64,000 bases of DNA from Streptomyces sp. NRRL F-5727 (GTDB lineage Bacteria > Actinomycetota > Actinomycetes > Streptomycetales > Streptomycetaceae), in contig NZ_JOGX01000053.1 in NCBI RefSeq assembly GCF_000719555.1, forward strand, positions 11,871 to 75,870. The letters run 5' to 3'. The notes under the pieces were generated by a model. That model saw only the letters and a program-made list of their open reading frames with translations, was not told the DNA's origin and did not search any database. A program made the translations under genes and the position numbers. Shown here piece by piece: positions 52,889-61,876 of this stretch (its first letter is position 1; each line of letters starts with the position of its first letter).

Positions 52889-53587
52889 TCAGGACTGGTA
52901 GGCGACCAGGGAGATGCCGACGTAGTGGACGATGAAGGCGGCGAGGGTGAGGGAGTGGAAGACCTCGTGGAAGCCGAACCAGCGGGGTGACGGGTTCGGG
53001 CGCTTGATGCCGTAGATGATGCCGCCGGCGCTGTAGAGGAGACCGCCGACGATCACCAGGACCAGGACGGCGATGCCGCCGGTCCGCATGAAGTCGGGGA
53101 GGAAGAAGACGGCGGCCCAGCCCATCGCGATGTAGCAGGGGGTGTAGAGCCAGCGGGGGGCGCCGACCCAGAAGACGCGGAAGGCGATGCCGGCGGCCGC
53201 GGCGACCCAGACCGCCCACATGAGCGGCTTCGCGGTGGAGTCCGGGAGCAGCAGCAGGGTGAGCGGGGTGTAGGTGCCCGCGATGATCAGGAAGATGTTG
53301 GCGTGGTCGAGGCGGCGCAGCACCGCCTCGCCGCGCGGCCCCCAGTCGCCCCGGTGGTAGAGCGCGCTGATGCCGAAGAGCAGACACGCGGTCAGCACGT
53401 AGATCCCGCAGGCGATACGGGCGCGCGGGGTCTCGGAGAGGGCGACCAGGACCAGACCCGCGACGATCACGGCGGGGAACATGCCCGCGTGCAGCCAGCC
53501 TCTCAGCCGTGGCTTCAGCGGGAGCGACGGGGCCTGGGCGATCGGATCGGGCTCGACCGGTGTCACTTCCGGTGTGGCTGCAGTCAT
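52889..53587 (-). CDS. PAQR/hemolysin III family membrane protein
   Basis: Protein of 232 residues with seven membrane segments. Conserved PAQR residues: SALYHRGDW near segment 3, RRLDHANIFLIIAGTYTPL, and the C-terminal HEVFHSLTLAAFIVHY. Members of the family act as metal-dependent membrane hydrolases or remain uncharacterised. ATG 53587. Divergent from pckG. Confidence 0.9.
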   Translation of the reverse strand: MTAATPEVTPVEPDPIAQAPSLPLKPRLRGWLHAGMFPAVIVAGLVLVALSETPRARIACGIYVLTACLLFGISALYHRGDWGPRGEAVLRRLDHANIFLIIAGTYTPLTLLLLPDSTAKPLMWAVWVAAAAGIAFRVFWVGAPRWLYTPCYIAMGWAAVFFLPDFMRTGGIAVLVLVIVGGLLYSAGGIIYGIKRPNPSPRWFGFHEVFHSLTLAAFIVHYVGISLVAYQS

Positions 53588-53785
53588 GACACGGAATCGT
53601 ACCTACGCGCCCGTAGGTCGTGGATATGAGTGGCGATGCTCACGTGTGCACCCCCCTGGACATATGGGCGTTTGCAGCGGATGATCAAATGAGTGCGGTC
53701 GGCACCGGATGAGCAGCTACGACGCATCCGGGTCGCAGCCCCCACGGGGCATACAGCGGAATACACCCCTCTACAAGGAGCAATC

Positions 53786-55603
53786 GTGGCGCGCGACAAC
53801 GCGGCTCCCCTTCCCACCCAGCACCAGGAGCTCGTCTCCTGGGTGAACGAGATCGCCGAGATCACCCAGCCGGACAGCATCGTCTGGTGCGACGGCTCCG
53901 AGGCCGAGTACGAGCGCCTCTGCGAGGAGCTGGTCGCCAAGGGCACGTTCACGAAGCTCGACCCGGTGAAGCGCCCGAACTCGTACTACGCCGCCTCCGA
54001 CCCGACCGACGTCGCCCGCGTCGAGGACCGCACCTTCATCTGCTCCGAGAAGGAGGAGGACGCCGGCCCGACCAACCACTGGAAGGCCCCGGCCGAGATG
54101 AAGGAGCTCTTCGCGGGCTCCGAGGGCATCTTCCGCGGGTCGATGAAGGGCCGGACCATGTACGTGGTCCCCTTCTGCATGGGCCCGGTCGGCTCCCCGC
54201 TCTCCGCCATCGGCGTCGAGATCACCGACTCCGCGTACGTCGCGGTCTCCATGCGCACCATGACCCGCATGGGCCAGGCCGTCCTCGACGAGCTCGGCAC
54301 CGACGGCTTCTTCGTGAAGGCCGTCCACACCCTCGGCGCCCCCCTCGCGGAGGGCCAGGAGGACGTGCCGTGGCCGTGCAACTCCACCAAGTACATCTCG
54401 CACTTCCCGGAGACCCGCGAGATCTGGTCGTACGGCTCCGGCTACGGCGGCAACGCGCTCCTCGGCAAGAAGTGCTACGCGCTGCGCATCGCCTCCGTCA
54501 TGGCCCGTGACGAGGGCTGGCTCGCCGAGCACATGCTCATCCTCAAGCTCACCCCGCCGCAGGGCGAGGCCAAGTACGTGGCCGCCGCCTTCCCGTCGGC
54601 CTGCGGCAAGACCAACCTCGCCATGCTGGAGCCGACCATCCCCGGCTGGACCGTGGAGACCATCGGCGACGACATCGCCTGGATGCGCTTCGGCGAGGAC
54701 GGCCGCCTCTACGCCATCAACCCCGAGGCCGGCTTCTTCGGCGTCGCGCCCGGCACCGGTGAGCACACCAACGCCAACGCGATGAAGACCCTCTGGGGCA
54801 ACTCCGTCTTCACCAACGTCGCCCTCACCGACGACGGCGACGTGTGGTGGGAGGGCATGACCGAGACGGCGCCCGCGCACCTCACGGACTGGAAGGGCAA
54901 CGACTGGACGCCCGCGTCCGAGACCCCGGCCGCCCACCCGAACGCCCGCTTCACCGTCCCGGCCGCCCAGTGCCCGACGATCGCCCCCGAGTGGGAGGAC
55001 CCCCAGGGCGTCCCGATCTCCGCGATCCTCTTCGGCGGCCGCCGCGCCTCCGCCGTCCCGCTGGTCACCGAGTCCTTCGACTGGAACCACGGTGTCTTCC
55101 TCGGCGCCAACGTGGCCTCCGAGAAGACCGCCGCCGCCGAGGGCAAGGTCGGCGAGCTGCGCCGCGACCCCTTCGCCATGCTGCCGTTCTGCGGCTACAA
55201 CATGGGCGACTACATGGCCCACTGGGTCAAGGTCGGCGCGACCGCGGACGCCGCGAAGCTGCCGAAGATCTACTACGTGAACTGGTTCCGCAAGAACGAC
55301 GCCGGCAAGTTCGTCTGGCCCGGCTTCGGCGAGAACAGCCGCGTCCTGAAGTGGATCGTCGAGCGCCTCGACGGCAGGGCCGAGGGCGTCGAGACCCCGA
55401 TCGGCGTCCTGCCGACCAGGGAGGCCCTGGACACCGACGGCCTGGACCTGGCCGAGGAGGACCTGGACTTCCTGCTCACCGTCGACAAGGACGTCTGGCG
55501 CGAGGAGGCCGCCCTGGTCCCCGCGCACCTGGAGACCTTCGGCAGCCACACGCCGAAGGAGCTGTGGGACGAGTACAACGCGCTCGTGGAGCGCCTCGGC
55601 TAG
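53786..55603 (+). CDS. pckG: phosphoenolpyruvate carboxykinase (GTP)
   Basis: Gluconeogenic enzyme of 605 residues converting oxaloacetate and GTP to PEP. The P-loop segment is [13 protein letters not shown] with the reactive Cys, the metal site is near TIGDDIAWM, and [13 protein letters not shown] and [16 protein letters not shown] follow. GTG 53786 has AAGGAG at 53775-53780, five bases upstream; an upstream GTG 53693 is spurious. It is monocistronic with its own 198-bp control region. Confidence 0.95.
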   Translation: MARDNAAPLPTQHQELVSWVNEIAEITQPDSIVWCDGSEAEYERLCEELVAKGTFTKLDPVKRPNSYYAASDPTDVARVEDRTFICSEKEEDAGPTNHWKAPAEMKELFAGSEGIFRGSMKGRTMYVVPFCMGPVGSPLSAIGVEITDSAYVAVSMRTMTRMGQAVLDELGTDGFFVKAVHTLGAPLAEGQEDVPWPCNSTKYISHFPETREIWSYGSGYGGNALLGKKCYALRIASVMARDEGWLAEHMLILKLTPPQGEAKYVAAAFPSACGKTNLAMLEPTIPGWTVETIGDDIAWMRFGEDGRLYAINPEAGFFGVAPGTGEHTNANAMKTLWGNSVFTNVALTDDGDVWWEGMTETAPAHLTDWKGNDWTPASETPAAHPNARFTVPAAQCPTIAPEWEDPQGVPISAILFGGRRASAVPLVTESFDWNHGVFLGANVASEKTAAAEGKVGELRRDPFAMLPFCGYNMGDYMAHWVKVGATADAAKLPKIYYVNWFRKNDAGKFVWPGFGENSRVLKWIVERLDGRAEGVETPIGVLPTREALDTDGLDLAEEDLDFLLTVDKDVWREEAALVPAHLETFGSHTPKELWDEYNALVERLG

Positions 55604-55680
55604 TCCCTTCGAGACTCGTGGTGGGCTGCCCCGAAACACCGCCCTGACCAGTGGGGTCACGACGGTCCATCACGACGCAA

Positions 55681-55716
55681 CCGGCCCCCGGAGCCCCCTC
55701 AGGCTCCGGGGGCCGG
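55681..55716. terminator. bidirectional terminator pckG / PGA hydrolase
   Basis: 15-bp perfect stem (55681-55695 with 55702-55716), 6-base loop, between convergent genes. Confidence 0.85.
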
Positions 55717-55737
55717 CGCACGTCCGGGCTCCGGCCG

Positions 55738-56670
55738 TCAGAGGATCGGCTGGGTGGCCTCGACGGTCGCGACGGCACGGCGGCAGGCGTCACGGAACGC
55801 CTCGAACCGGCCGCCCGACTGGTTCCACGTGGTCGCGCGGCCCGAGCGGGAGTCGTAGTCGCCGAAGAGGCTCGCGCGCAGCTCGCCCGTCAGCTCCAGC
55901 TGGGCACCCATGCCGAGCATCGTGAGGTTGCACGGGTTGGTGACGTGGCTGCCGTTGAACTCGCCGAGCGTCGAGGAGTACTTGGAGTTGTAGGCGTCGA
56001 CGGCCTGGAAGCCCGCGTTCTTGATCTCGGTCACCAGGGCTGCGCGGAAGGCGGGGTTGAGGCCGCCGACGACGGCGACGGCGCGGTTGCCGGTCGTCGG
56101 GAACTCGCTCGTGGGCAGCTTGATCTGGTCGAACGTGCAGCCGTGCAGCGACAGCACGTTGAAGTGGCTCCTGGCCAGGGACAGGGCGATGTGGTCGTCA
56201 CAGTTCTTCGAGGTGACGTGCAGCGCCTTGTTGCCCTCGGAGAGCAGGCCCTCGAACAGGAAGTAGTCGTACGTCGTCGGCAGGATCGCCGGGGCCGGGA
56301 GGTTGTCGGCGCCCACGAGGTCACCCGGGTCGTAGCCGGCGATGCCCAGGGCCAGCTCGCTGGTGCCCTTCTCGATGCCGCCGCCGTGCAGGGCGAGGAT
56401 CGCGGTGCGCGCGTAGTCGCTCTTCTCGCTCAGCTTGACGTCGAATCTGTCGTGACGGCGCCAGCGGCGACCGTACTGGTTGCCCTCGACGAGATCCGGG
56501 TCCTTGTACAGCGCGGTGTTCGAGGGGTACTCGGTCGTCGAGTTCGGGTCGAACGCGGCGGCGGGCGTGGCGGCGGCCAGCTGGCCGATGAGGGGGGCGC
56601 CGGCGGCAGCGGCGGCGGCGAAGGCCGTCAGGACCGTACGACGGGAGGCGGTGTGATCAGAAGATGTCAT
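55738..56670 (-). CDS. poly-gamma-glutamate hydrolase family protein (DUF867)
   Basis: Exported protein of 310 residues. Tat signal SRRTVLTAFAAAAAAGAP. Zn-hydrolase segments ILALHGGGIEKGTSEL, HVTSKNCDDHIAL and VLSLHGC match phage-type gamma-PGA hydrolases (PF05908). Cleaves poly-gamma-glutamate or a related peptide bond outside the cell. ATG 56670. It stands 17 bp after the end of the upstream operon gene, so may be read with it. Confidence 0.85.
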   Translation of the reverse strand: MTSSDHTASRRTVLTAFAAAAAAGAPLIGQLAAATPAAAFDPNSTTEYPSNTALYKDPDLVEGNQYGRRWRRHDRFDVKLSEKSDYARTAILALHGGGIEKGTSELALGIAGYDPGDLVGADNLPAPAILPTTYDYFLFEGLLSEGNKALHVTSKNCDDHIALSLARSHFNVLSLHGCTFDQIKLPTSEFPTTGNRAVAVVGGLNPAFRAALVTEIKNAGFQAVDAYNSKYSSTLGEFNGSHVTNPCNLTMLGMGAQLELTGELRASLFGDYDSRSGRATTWNQSGGRFEAFRDACRRAVATVEATQPIL

Positions 56671-56687
56671 GGGCGGAAGATAGCTGA

Positions 56688-57278
56688 TCAGCGGCCGCGT
56701 TCTTCCAGGTAGCGGGTGTGCGCCTGCTGGCGCAGCTCCTCCGCTTCCTGCAGGGCGCCCGCGATCGCGGCCGCCTCCTCGTGCAGCGCCGAGAGCTGGC
56801 GCACCAGATGGCGCTCCGGCGGCTCCGTGCCCGGCGTGACCCGCGACCACCAGCGGGTCCGTACGAAGGCGTCGACCGCCTCCGGCACGTCCTGCCGCAC
56901 CGCGCGGGCCAGCACGTGGAGGTGGTCCGGGTCGCTGACCCAGCCGGGTTCGAGCAGCGCCTCGCACAGCGCGTCCAGCTCGTCGAGCCGTTCCCGCGCC
57001 GCCTCCGGCAGCTCCACCTCGGCCAGGTACTCCCGCAGGGTGGCGTGGTCCGCGCGCAGCGACTCCAGCTGCTCGTCGGCGCTCGGGAAGTCCGGGGCGT
57101 CGGGCCGCTCCGGCGGGGCGATCAGCGCGCCCGCCGCGTACAGGCCGATCACCACCAGCGGCCACAGGCCGCCGGCCGCGCCGGTGAGGCCGATGCCGAG
57201 GCCGGCCAGGCCGCAGACGCAGCCGGTGAGGTTCTTGCGGGACTCCGCGTAGCGGAGCACGGGGTTACTGGTAGCCAC
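56688..57278 (-). CDS. hypothetical membrane protein of the TelA/VWA operon
   Basis: Protein of 196 residues with two close membrane segments (LTGCVCGLAGLGIGLTGAAGG and LWPLVVIGLYAAGALIA) and a long cytoplasmic helical, possibly coiled-coil domain (EQLESLRADHATLREYLAEVELPEAARERLDEL). GTG start 57278 overlaps the VWA gene by 14 bp. Last gene of a four-gene coupled operon. Unknown function. Confidence 0.8.
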   Translation of the reverse strand: MATSNPVLRYAESRKNLTGCVCGLAGLGIGLTGAAGGLWPLVVIGLYAAGALIAPPERPDAPDFPSADEQLESLRADHATLREYLAEVELPEAARERLDELDALCEALLEPGWVSDPDHLHVLARAVRQDVPEAVDAFVRTRWWSRVTPGTEPPERHLVRQLSALHEEAAAIAGALQEAEELRQQAHTRYLEERGR

Positions 57279-58869
57279 GGATCTCCTCGAAGGCGCCGTC
57301 GAGGGAGCCCTGCGCCGCCTCGAAGAGCTTGCCGCCGGTCAGTTCCGCGATGTGCTCCAGCTCGGCCCGGTCGGAGTCGCCGAAGAGGACCGGGAAGACC
57401 GGGGTGCGCTGCTGTTCGGCGGGCAGGCCGCGGAAGAAGGCGTCGAACTCGCCGGCCGCCATCCCGTCGGTGTTCTCCCCGTCCGTCATGAGCACCACCG
57501 AGGTGAAGGTGTCGCGGGGCGCGGCGCCCAGGCTGCGGTACGCCTCGGTGAGGCTGGAGTAGACCGCGGTGCCGCCGGAGGCGGTGAGCCGCCCGGCGTC
57601 GGCGCGGATGGCGTCCCTGGCCTTCGCCGGGTCCTTCGGGTCCACCGTGTACGTGCGCACCTCGCCGGTCTTCACGGCGCTGCCGAACGGCATCAGGGTC
57701 ACCTCCTCGCGGTCCCGGAAGTCTCCGGTCAGCTCGGCGAGCGCCTCCTTCAGCCGGGCCAGCCGCTCGCCGGCCATCGACCCGGAGGTGTCCAGGACGT
57801 AGACCGTGCGGGAGGGCCTGCGGAGGGTGTTGTCGTACGCGTCGAGCAGGCCGTCGGCGACCGACCGGCTGCCGGGGAAGGGCAGCTCGCGCCGCAGGTC
57901 CCGGTCGAGCCGGGGCGCGGGGGCCACGCCGGCGACCACCGGGCGGCGCAGGGTCGTCTCGGTGATGCGGCGCTGCGCCTCCGGGGTGCGGAGGTAGGTG
58001 GTGAGCCGCTGGGCGGACTCCTTCGCCCCGGCGGGGGCGGCGGTGAGCAGGGTGAGCGGGTAGTCGGCGGTGACCACGCCGTCGGAGGGGCGGATCACGG
58101 TGAGCGGGCCGGGCGAGGACAGCAGCACCGACTCGTAGTTGACGAGCGCGTCGACGTCGGTGCGGCGGCCGTAGGCGGTGGCGAGCCAGCCGGAGGAGCC
58201 CGAGGTGAGCTTCTGGCCGGTGAAGAACTCCCGCAGCTTCGGCGTCGCCTTCTCGACGTCCCGCTCGCTGAGCGCGGACTGCGCGCCGGAGAGGCCGGAG
58301 GCGACCGAGACGAGCGCGGAGAAGCCGGAGTTGGACCGCTTCGGGTCGGTCATGCCGTAGGTCAGCCGGCCGGCGGCGACCGCCTGGTGGAGCTGCGACC
58401 AGGTGACCTTCTTCGGGTCCCAGCCGAGCCGCGTGACGACCTCGGGGCGGACGCCGAGCGCCACCGGGGAGGTCATCACGGGGGTCTCGTTGGTGATCCG
58501 GCCGGCGGTGTCGGGGCGGAGCCTGAGGTAGTCGTTGGAGGAGAGCCAGACGGCGTCGTACTCCTTCTCGGCCCGGCCGGAGGCGATCTGCTCGACGGCG
58601 TCGAGGGTGCCCGCGTAGGTGGTGCGGACGGTGACGCCGGTGGCCTTGCGGGCCTCCTCCAGGACCGGGGCCATGTCGGCGAGTTCGGAGGAGGCGAGGA
58701 CCCGGAGGGTGCCGGGGGCGGCGGGCGCGGTCGGGTCGCTCTTCGGGCGGCCCGACCCCTGGCCTCCGGTGGAGCCGTCCGGGGTCGAGCAGGACGCGGC
58801 GGTGGTGGTGAGGGCGAGGCCGAGGGCGAGGGCGGCGAGCAGCCGGGCCGTGGTGGGGCGGGGTCTCAT
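57265..58869 (-). CDS. lipoprotein: substrate-binding domain fused to VWA domain
   Basis: Lipoprotein of 534 residues (lipobox TAASC). Residues about 50-330 resemble a periplasmic binding protein type 2 (LRVLASSELADMAPVLEEA, DAVWLSSNDYL, GWLATAYGRRTDVDALVNYES). Residues about 350-530 are a von Willebrand factor A domain with a complete MIDAS start DTSGS and later TASGGTAVY and LMTDGEN. The protein would sense or bind a ligand outside the membrane. ATG overlaps the TelA stop (ATGA). Confidence 0.86.
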   Translation of the reverse strand: MRPRPTTARLLAALALGLALTTTAASCSTPDGSTGGQGSGRPKSDPTAPAAPGTLRVLASSELADMAPVLEEARKATGVTVRTTYAGTLDAVEQIASGRAEKEYDAVWLSSNDYLRLRPDTAGRITNETPVMTSPVALGVRPEVVTRLGWDPKKVTWSQLHQAVAAGRLTYGMTDPKRSNSGFSALVSVASGLSGAQSALSERDVEKATPKLREFFTGQKLTSGSSGWLATAYGRRTDVDALVNYESVLLSSPGPLTVIRPSDGVVTADYPLTLLTAAPAGAKESAQRLTTYLRTPEAQRRITETTLRRPVVAGVAPAPRLDRDLRRELPFPGSRSVADGLLDAYDNTLRRPSRTVYVLDTSGSMAGERLARLKEALAELTGDFRDREEVTLMPFGSAVKTGEVRTYTVDPKDPAKARDAIRADAGRLTASGGTAVYSSLTEAYRSLGAAPRDTFTSVVLMTDGENTDGMAAGEFDAFFRGLPAEQQRTPVFPVLFGDSDRAELEHIAELTGGKLFEAAQGSLDGAFEEIRGYQ

Positions 58870-60122
58870 GCCGGGGTGCCGCCTTCCGGTGCGCCGGTGC
58901 GGCGGCTGCGGTCCACGTGGGCGCTCGCTTCCTGGAGTTCGCCGGTGAGGGAGGAGACGGTCGCGGCCATCGCCTCGGTCGCCTGGACCTTGTACGTGTC
59001 GATGGCGTCGAGGGTGCGGTAGATCTGCTGGAAGGCGGTGCGCAGGGTCTCGGCGCCGACGGCCGGGTCGGCGGCGATCCGCTGGATCTCGCCGGCCTGG
59101 GTGGAGAGCATCTCGGCGTTGCCGCGGATGAGGCCCTCGGTGGTCGACCGGAGCACGTCGACCTGTTCGGTGACCTTGCGCTGGTTCTCCAGGGCGGAGG
59201 CGAGCATGACCGCGATCCGCAGCGCCGACAGGGTCGTCGTCGCGGCCCGGTCGACGCCCTTGACCAGTTCGTCGTTGTTCCGCCGGACCACGTCCATGGC
59301 GAGGTATCCCTGGGCGCAGACGGCGAGTTGGGTGAGCAGGTCCTGGTGCTTCTGGCGGACCGGGAAGAGGACGTCGGCGCGGAGCGCGTCGGCCTGGGCC
59401 GGGTCGTGGGTGCCGGCGATCCGCTGCTCGACGGCCGCGTCGAGGGCCTCGGTGAGGACGGCGAACTCCTGGAGCTTGCCCATGGTCTCCCAGAGCCGGG
59501 CCCGCTCGGTCTGCAGTGCGGCGTTGTCGCGGCGGAGCTCGTCCTGGCCGCCGCGGAGCGAGCCGACGATGCGGTGGAGGGTGGCCTGGGAGGAGGCGTA
59601 CCGGGCGACGTGGTCGCGGAACCGGTTGCCGCCGGGCAGCTTCGACAGGAGACCCTTGAGGCCCTTGCCGGGGGTGTCCCGGGGGTCCAGGTCCTCGACC
59701 GTGCGCCGGAGTTCGACGAGGGAGGAGCCGACGCGGGCGGAGGCGTCGCCGCCGCCCTGGCCGAGCGAGCGGACGGTGCGGTCCATCATCCGGTTCGACT
59801 GCTGGGCGGCGGCCCGCATCTCGCCGGAGCCGAGGGCGACGATCTCGCCGATGCGGCCGGCGAACTCCGGGGAGCGCGGGTCGAGTCCGGCGAGCGAGCC
59901 GACGTACTCCTCGGCCCGGCGGGACATCTCCGCGCGCACCGCGTCGTCCAGCGGCACCAGCCCCGCGGCCTGTTCGGCGCGGACGACGGGGGCGGGCCCG
60001 GGCGGGGTGAGGACGAGCGGGGTGTCGTGCTCGGGCGGGGTGAGGACGAAGGTCGACTCCGGCGCCTCGGCGTACGGGTTCCGCGGCTGCCCGCCGGCGC
60101 GCGGGTCGGTGTGCTCGGTCAT
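58866..60122 (-). CDS. TelA-like toxic anion resistance family protein
   Basis: Cytosolic, almost fully helical protein of 418 residues of the TelA/KlaA family: VRAEMSRRAEEYVGSLAGLD, FPVRQKHQDLLTQLAVCAQGYLAMDVVRRNNDELV, RAATTTLSALRIAVMLASALENQRKV. Linked to tellurite and stress resistance in other bacteria. ATG 60122 overlaps the preceding stop (ATGA). Confidence 0.88.
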   Translation of the reverse strand: MTEHTDPRAGGQPRNPYAEAPESTFVLTPPEHDTPLVLTPPGPAPVVRAEQAAGLVPLDDAVRAEMSRRAEEYVGSLAGLDPRSPEFAGRIGEIVALGSGEMRAAAQQSNRMMDRTVRSLGQGGGDASARVGSSLVELRRTVEDLDPRDTPGKGLKGLLSKLPGGNRFRDHVARYASSQATLHRIVGSLRGGQDELRRDNAALQTERARLWETMGKLQEFAVLTEALDAAVEQRIAGTHDPAQADALRADVLFPVRQKHQDLLTQLAVCAQGYLAMDVVRRNNDELVKGVDRAATTTLSALRIAVMLASALENQRKVTEQVDVLRSTTEGLIRGNAEMLSTQAGEIQRIAADPAVGAETLRTAFQQIYRTLDAIDTYKVQATEAMAATVSSLTGELQEASAHVDRSRRTGAPEGGTPA

Positions 60123-61243
60123 GCGGTGTCCCCCTGGTCACGGGCCCGCCGCGCCATGTCGCGCAGCACCGCGCCGGTGGGCACGGGCGCCTGGCGGACC
60201 CCGGTCAGTGTCTGGTTGAGGTATGCGCCGTGCGGGGCGGTGGCCTCGGTGAACTCGGGCGCGGCGCCCTGCGGCCGGAAGCCGTGCCGGACGGCGAGGC
60301 GGCGCAGCTCCGGGTCCTCGGAGAGCAGCCGGCCCAGCTCCTTGCCGCCCTCGGTGAGCGGGACGAGGGTGTGGTCGCTGTTGACGGTGGTGTCCGGGTA
60401 GAGGACGACGAGGTCGCCCATGGGGTGGCCGGCGAGGAGCTGGGAGGCGACCTGGGACTCGTAGACGAGGACCAGGGGGTTGCCGACGCCGCTCACGAAG
60501 TCCCGGAAGGGGGCGTCGGAGCCGGTCTGCTGGGCGCCCTGCACCTGGGTGAGCTTGCGCAGCAGCGGGGCGGTGCGGCCGACGGCCTCCTTGCCGTCGG
60601 CGACCCGGCCGCCGTCGGCGACGTAGCTCGCGGCGGCGAGGTAGAGCGCGCCGGAGTTGGAGGCCACCGGGTCGGTGGAGGTGATGAAGAGCGTCCCGCG
60701 CAGTTCGGCGTGCCTGTCGGCGCCCTTGAGCTGCTGCCAGCTGCGGTCGGCGCGGGCGGCGGCCAGGTAGGCGTCCATCTTCAGGATGCCGCGGGTGCCG
60801 CGGGCGGTGAGGGTGGCCAGGCCGTTGTCGGCGAGCACCCGGGCGGCGTTGCTGTGGGCGACGACCACCAGCGGCGAGTAGAAGGGGCGCAGCGGCGCGG
60901 CGGCGGCCTTGTCGGTGGCCTTGGCGCGCAGCTCGTCGGCCGGTCCCTTCGAGGACGGGAACGCGAAGTCGTATCCCTCCAGGGGGAGTTGCTCCATGTC
61001 CCAGGACCCGGAGGTCTCGGTCCGCACGGTGAGGCCCCGGGCGGCCAGGGCCTGCACGACGTCGGGGTCGGCGAAGAACTCGCTCTTCTCCGAGCCGATG
61101 ACTCCTCGCACGGTCTTCGTTGCCGTGCCCTTGTCCTGATCGCCGCCCGTCACGAGGACGGCGGCCACGCCGCCGAGGAGCAGGACGGCCAGGACGATTC
61201 CGAGAATGCGTCTCACGCGGGCAGAGTGCTCGCGGAAACCCAC
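60119..61243 (-). CDS. membrane-anchored substrate-binding-like protein
   Basis: Protein of 374 residues. N-terminal membrane segment (ILGIVLAVLLLGGVAAVLV), then a binding-protein-like domain related to the N-terminal half of the VWA lipoprotein: RGVIGSEKSEFFADPDVVQALAARG, FAFPSSKGPADEL, ITSTDPVASNSGALYLA. GTG 61243 or GTG 61216 may be the start; neither has a strong ribosome site. First gene of the four-gene operon. Confidence 0.8.
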   Translation of the reverse strand: MGFREHSARVRRILGIVLAVLLLGGVAAVLVTGGDQDKGTATKTVRGVIGSEKSEFFADPDVVQALAARGLTVRTETSGSWDMEQLPLEGYDFAFPSSKGPADELRAKATDKAAAAPLRPFYSPLVVVAHSNAARVLADNGLATLTARGTRGILKMDAYLAAARADRSWQQLKGADRHAELRGTLFITSTDPVASNSGALYLAAASYVADGGRVADGKEAVGRTAPLLRKLTQVQGAQQTGSDAPFRDFVSGVGNPLVLVYESQVASQLLAGHPMGDLVVLYPDTTVNSDHTLVPLTEGGKELGRLLSEDPELRRLAVRHGFRPQGAAPEFTEATAPHGAYLNQTLTGVRQAPVPTGAVLRDMARRARDQGDTA

Positions 61244-61338
61244 ATTCCAGGGGGAGTCAGGTGGACGGGCGGTGAAGTGCCGATCCCGGTAGTGAACCGG
61301 AGGGGAACCCGCCGGAAGGCCGGTGGGGGTGGGTGGCT

Positions 61339-61372
61339 CCCGGGCCGCGCGGTTCGTGCCGCGCGGCCCGGG
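61339..61372. terminator. terminator after the 129-residue hypothetical gene
   Basis: 14-bp perfect stem (61339-61352 with 61359-61372), 6-base loop, just after the stop of the leftward gene ending at 61377. Confidence 0.75.
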
Positions 61373-61376
61373 GCCG

Positions 61377-61766
61377 TCAGGGGGCGGCGACCAGGGGGTC
61401 CCCGGTCAGGGCCGCGGTGTGCGCGTCCATCCGCTCGGCCGCGAGGATCGCGGCGGCGGTGTCCGCGCGGGAGGCGGCGACGACCAGGGCGCGGCCCGCC
61501 AGCGCGTGCGCCCTGCGGTGCAGCGCCTCGGGGGAGGCGCCGGTCAGCCCCGCGTGGCGGGCGGGCGGCGCGCCGCGGAGGCGGGCCACCTGCCGGGCGA
61601 TCAGCTCGCCGCCCTCGCGGTCGCCGAGCTCGTCGGTCACGGCGAGCAGGGCGGCGAGGTGGCCGGCGAGCTGGATGTCCAGCTCCTCCTCGCGGGAGCG
61701 GTGCGGATAGGTGCCGGGGTCGTCGGCCGTCGTGTGGACCGACTTGGTGCGGATCGGTTCGTACAT
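61377..61766 (-). CDS. hypothetical helical protein
   Basis: Soluble, Ala-rich helical protein of 129 residues (EEELDIQLAGHLAALLAVTDEL, then ALAGRALVVAASRADTAAAIL), no Cys and no signal. ATG 61766 has GGAGG upstream. A perfect inverted repeat lies 44 bp before the start. No family recognised. Confidence 0.75.
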   Translation of the reverse strand: MYEPIRTKSVHTTADDPGTYPHRSREEELDIQLAGHLAALLAVTDELGDREGGELIARQVARLRGAPPARHAGLTGASPEALHRRAHALAGRALVVAASRADTAAAILAAERMDAHTAALTGDPLVAAP

Positions 61767-61809
61767 GGGGACGGCCTCCTGACTGCTCGGAGACCATCCT
61801 AGCGGCTAG

Positions 61810-61826
61810 TTTAGATCCTGTCTAAA
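61810..61826. promoter_or_regulatory. inverted repeat TTTAGA-N5-TCTAAA
   Basis: Perfect 6-bp arms (61810-61815, 61821-61826) in an A/T-rich island upstream of the 129-residue protein gene; candidate repressor site or -10 overlap. Confidence 0.45.
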
Positions 61827-61876
61827 GTTGTCCCAGGTCCCGATATGGCGGGGTCAGGGCTCCTGAGGGGTGGGTG

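Noticed and set aside
53693..53785. GTG 53693 as start of pckG
   Set aside because: GTG 53786 has AAGGAG at the right distance and gives the family N-terminus.
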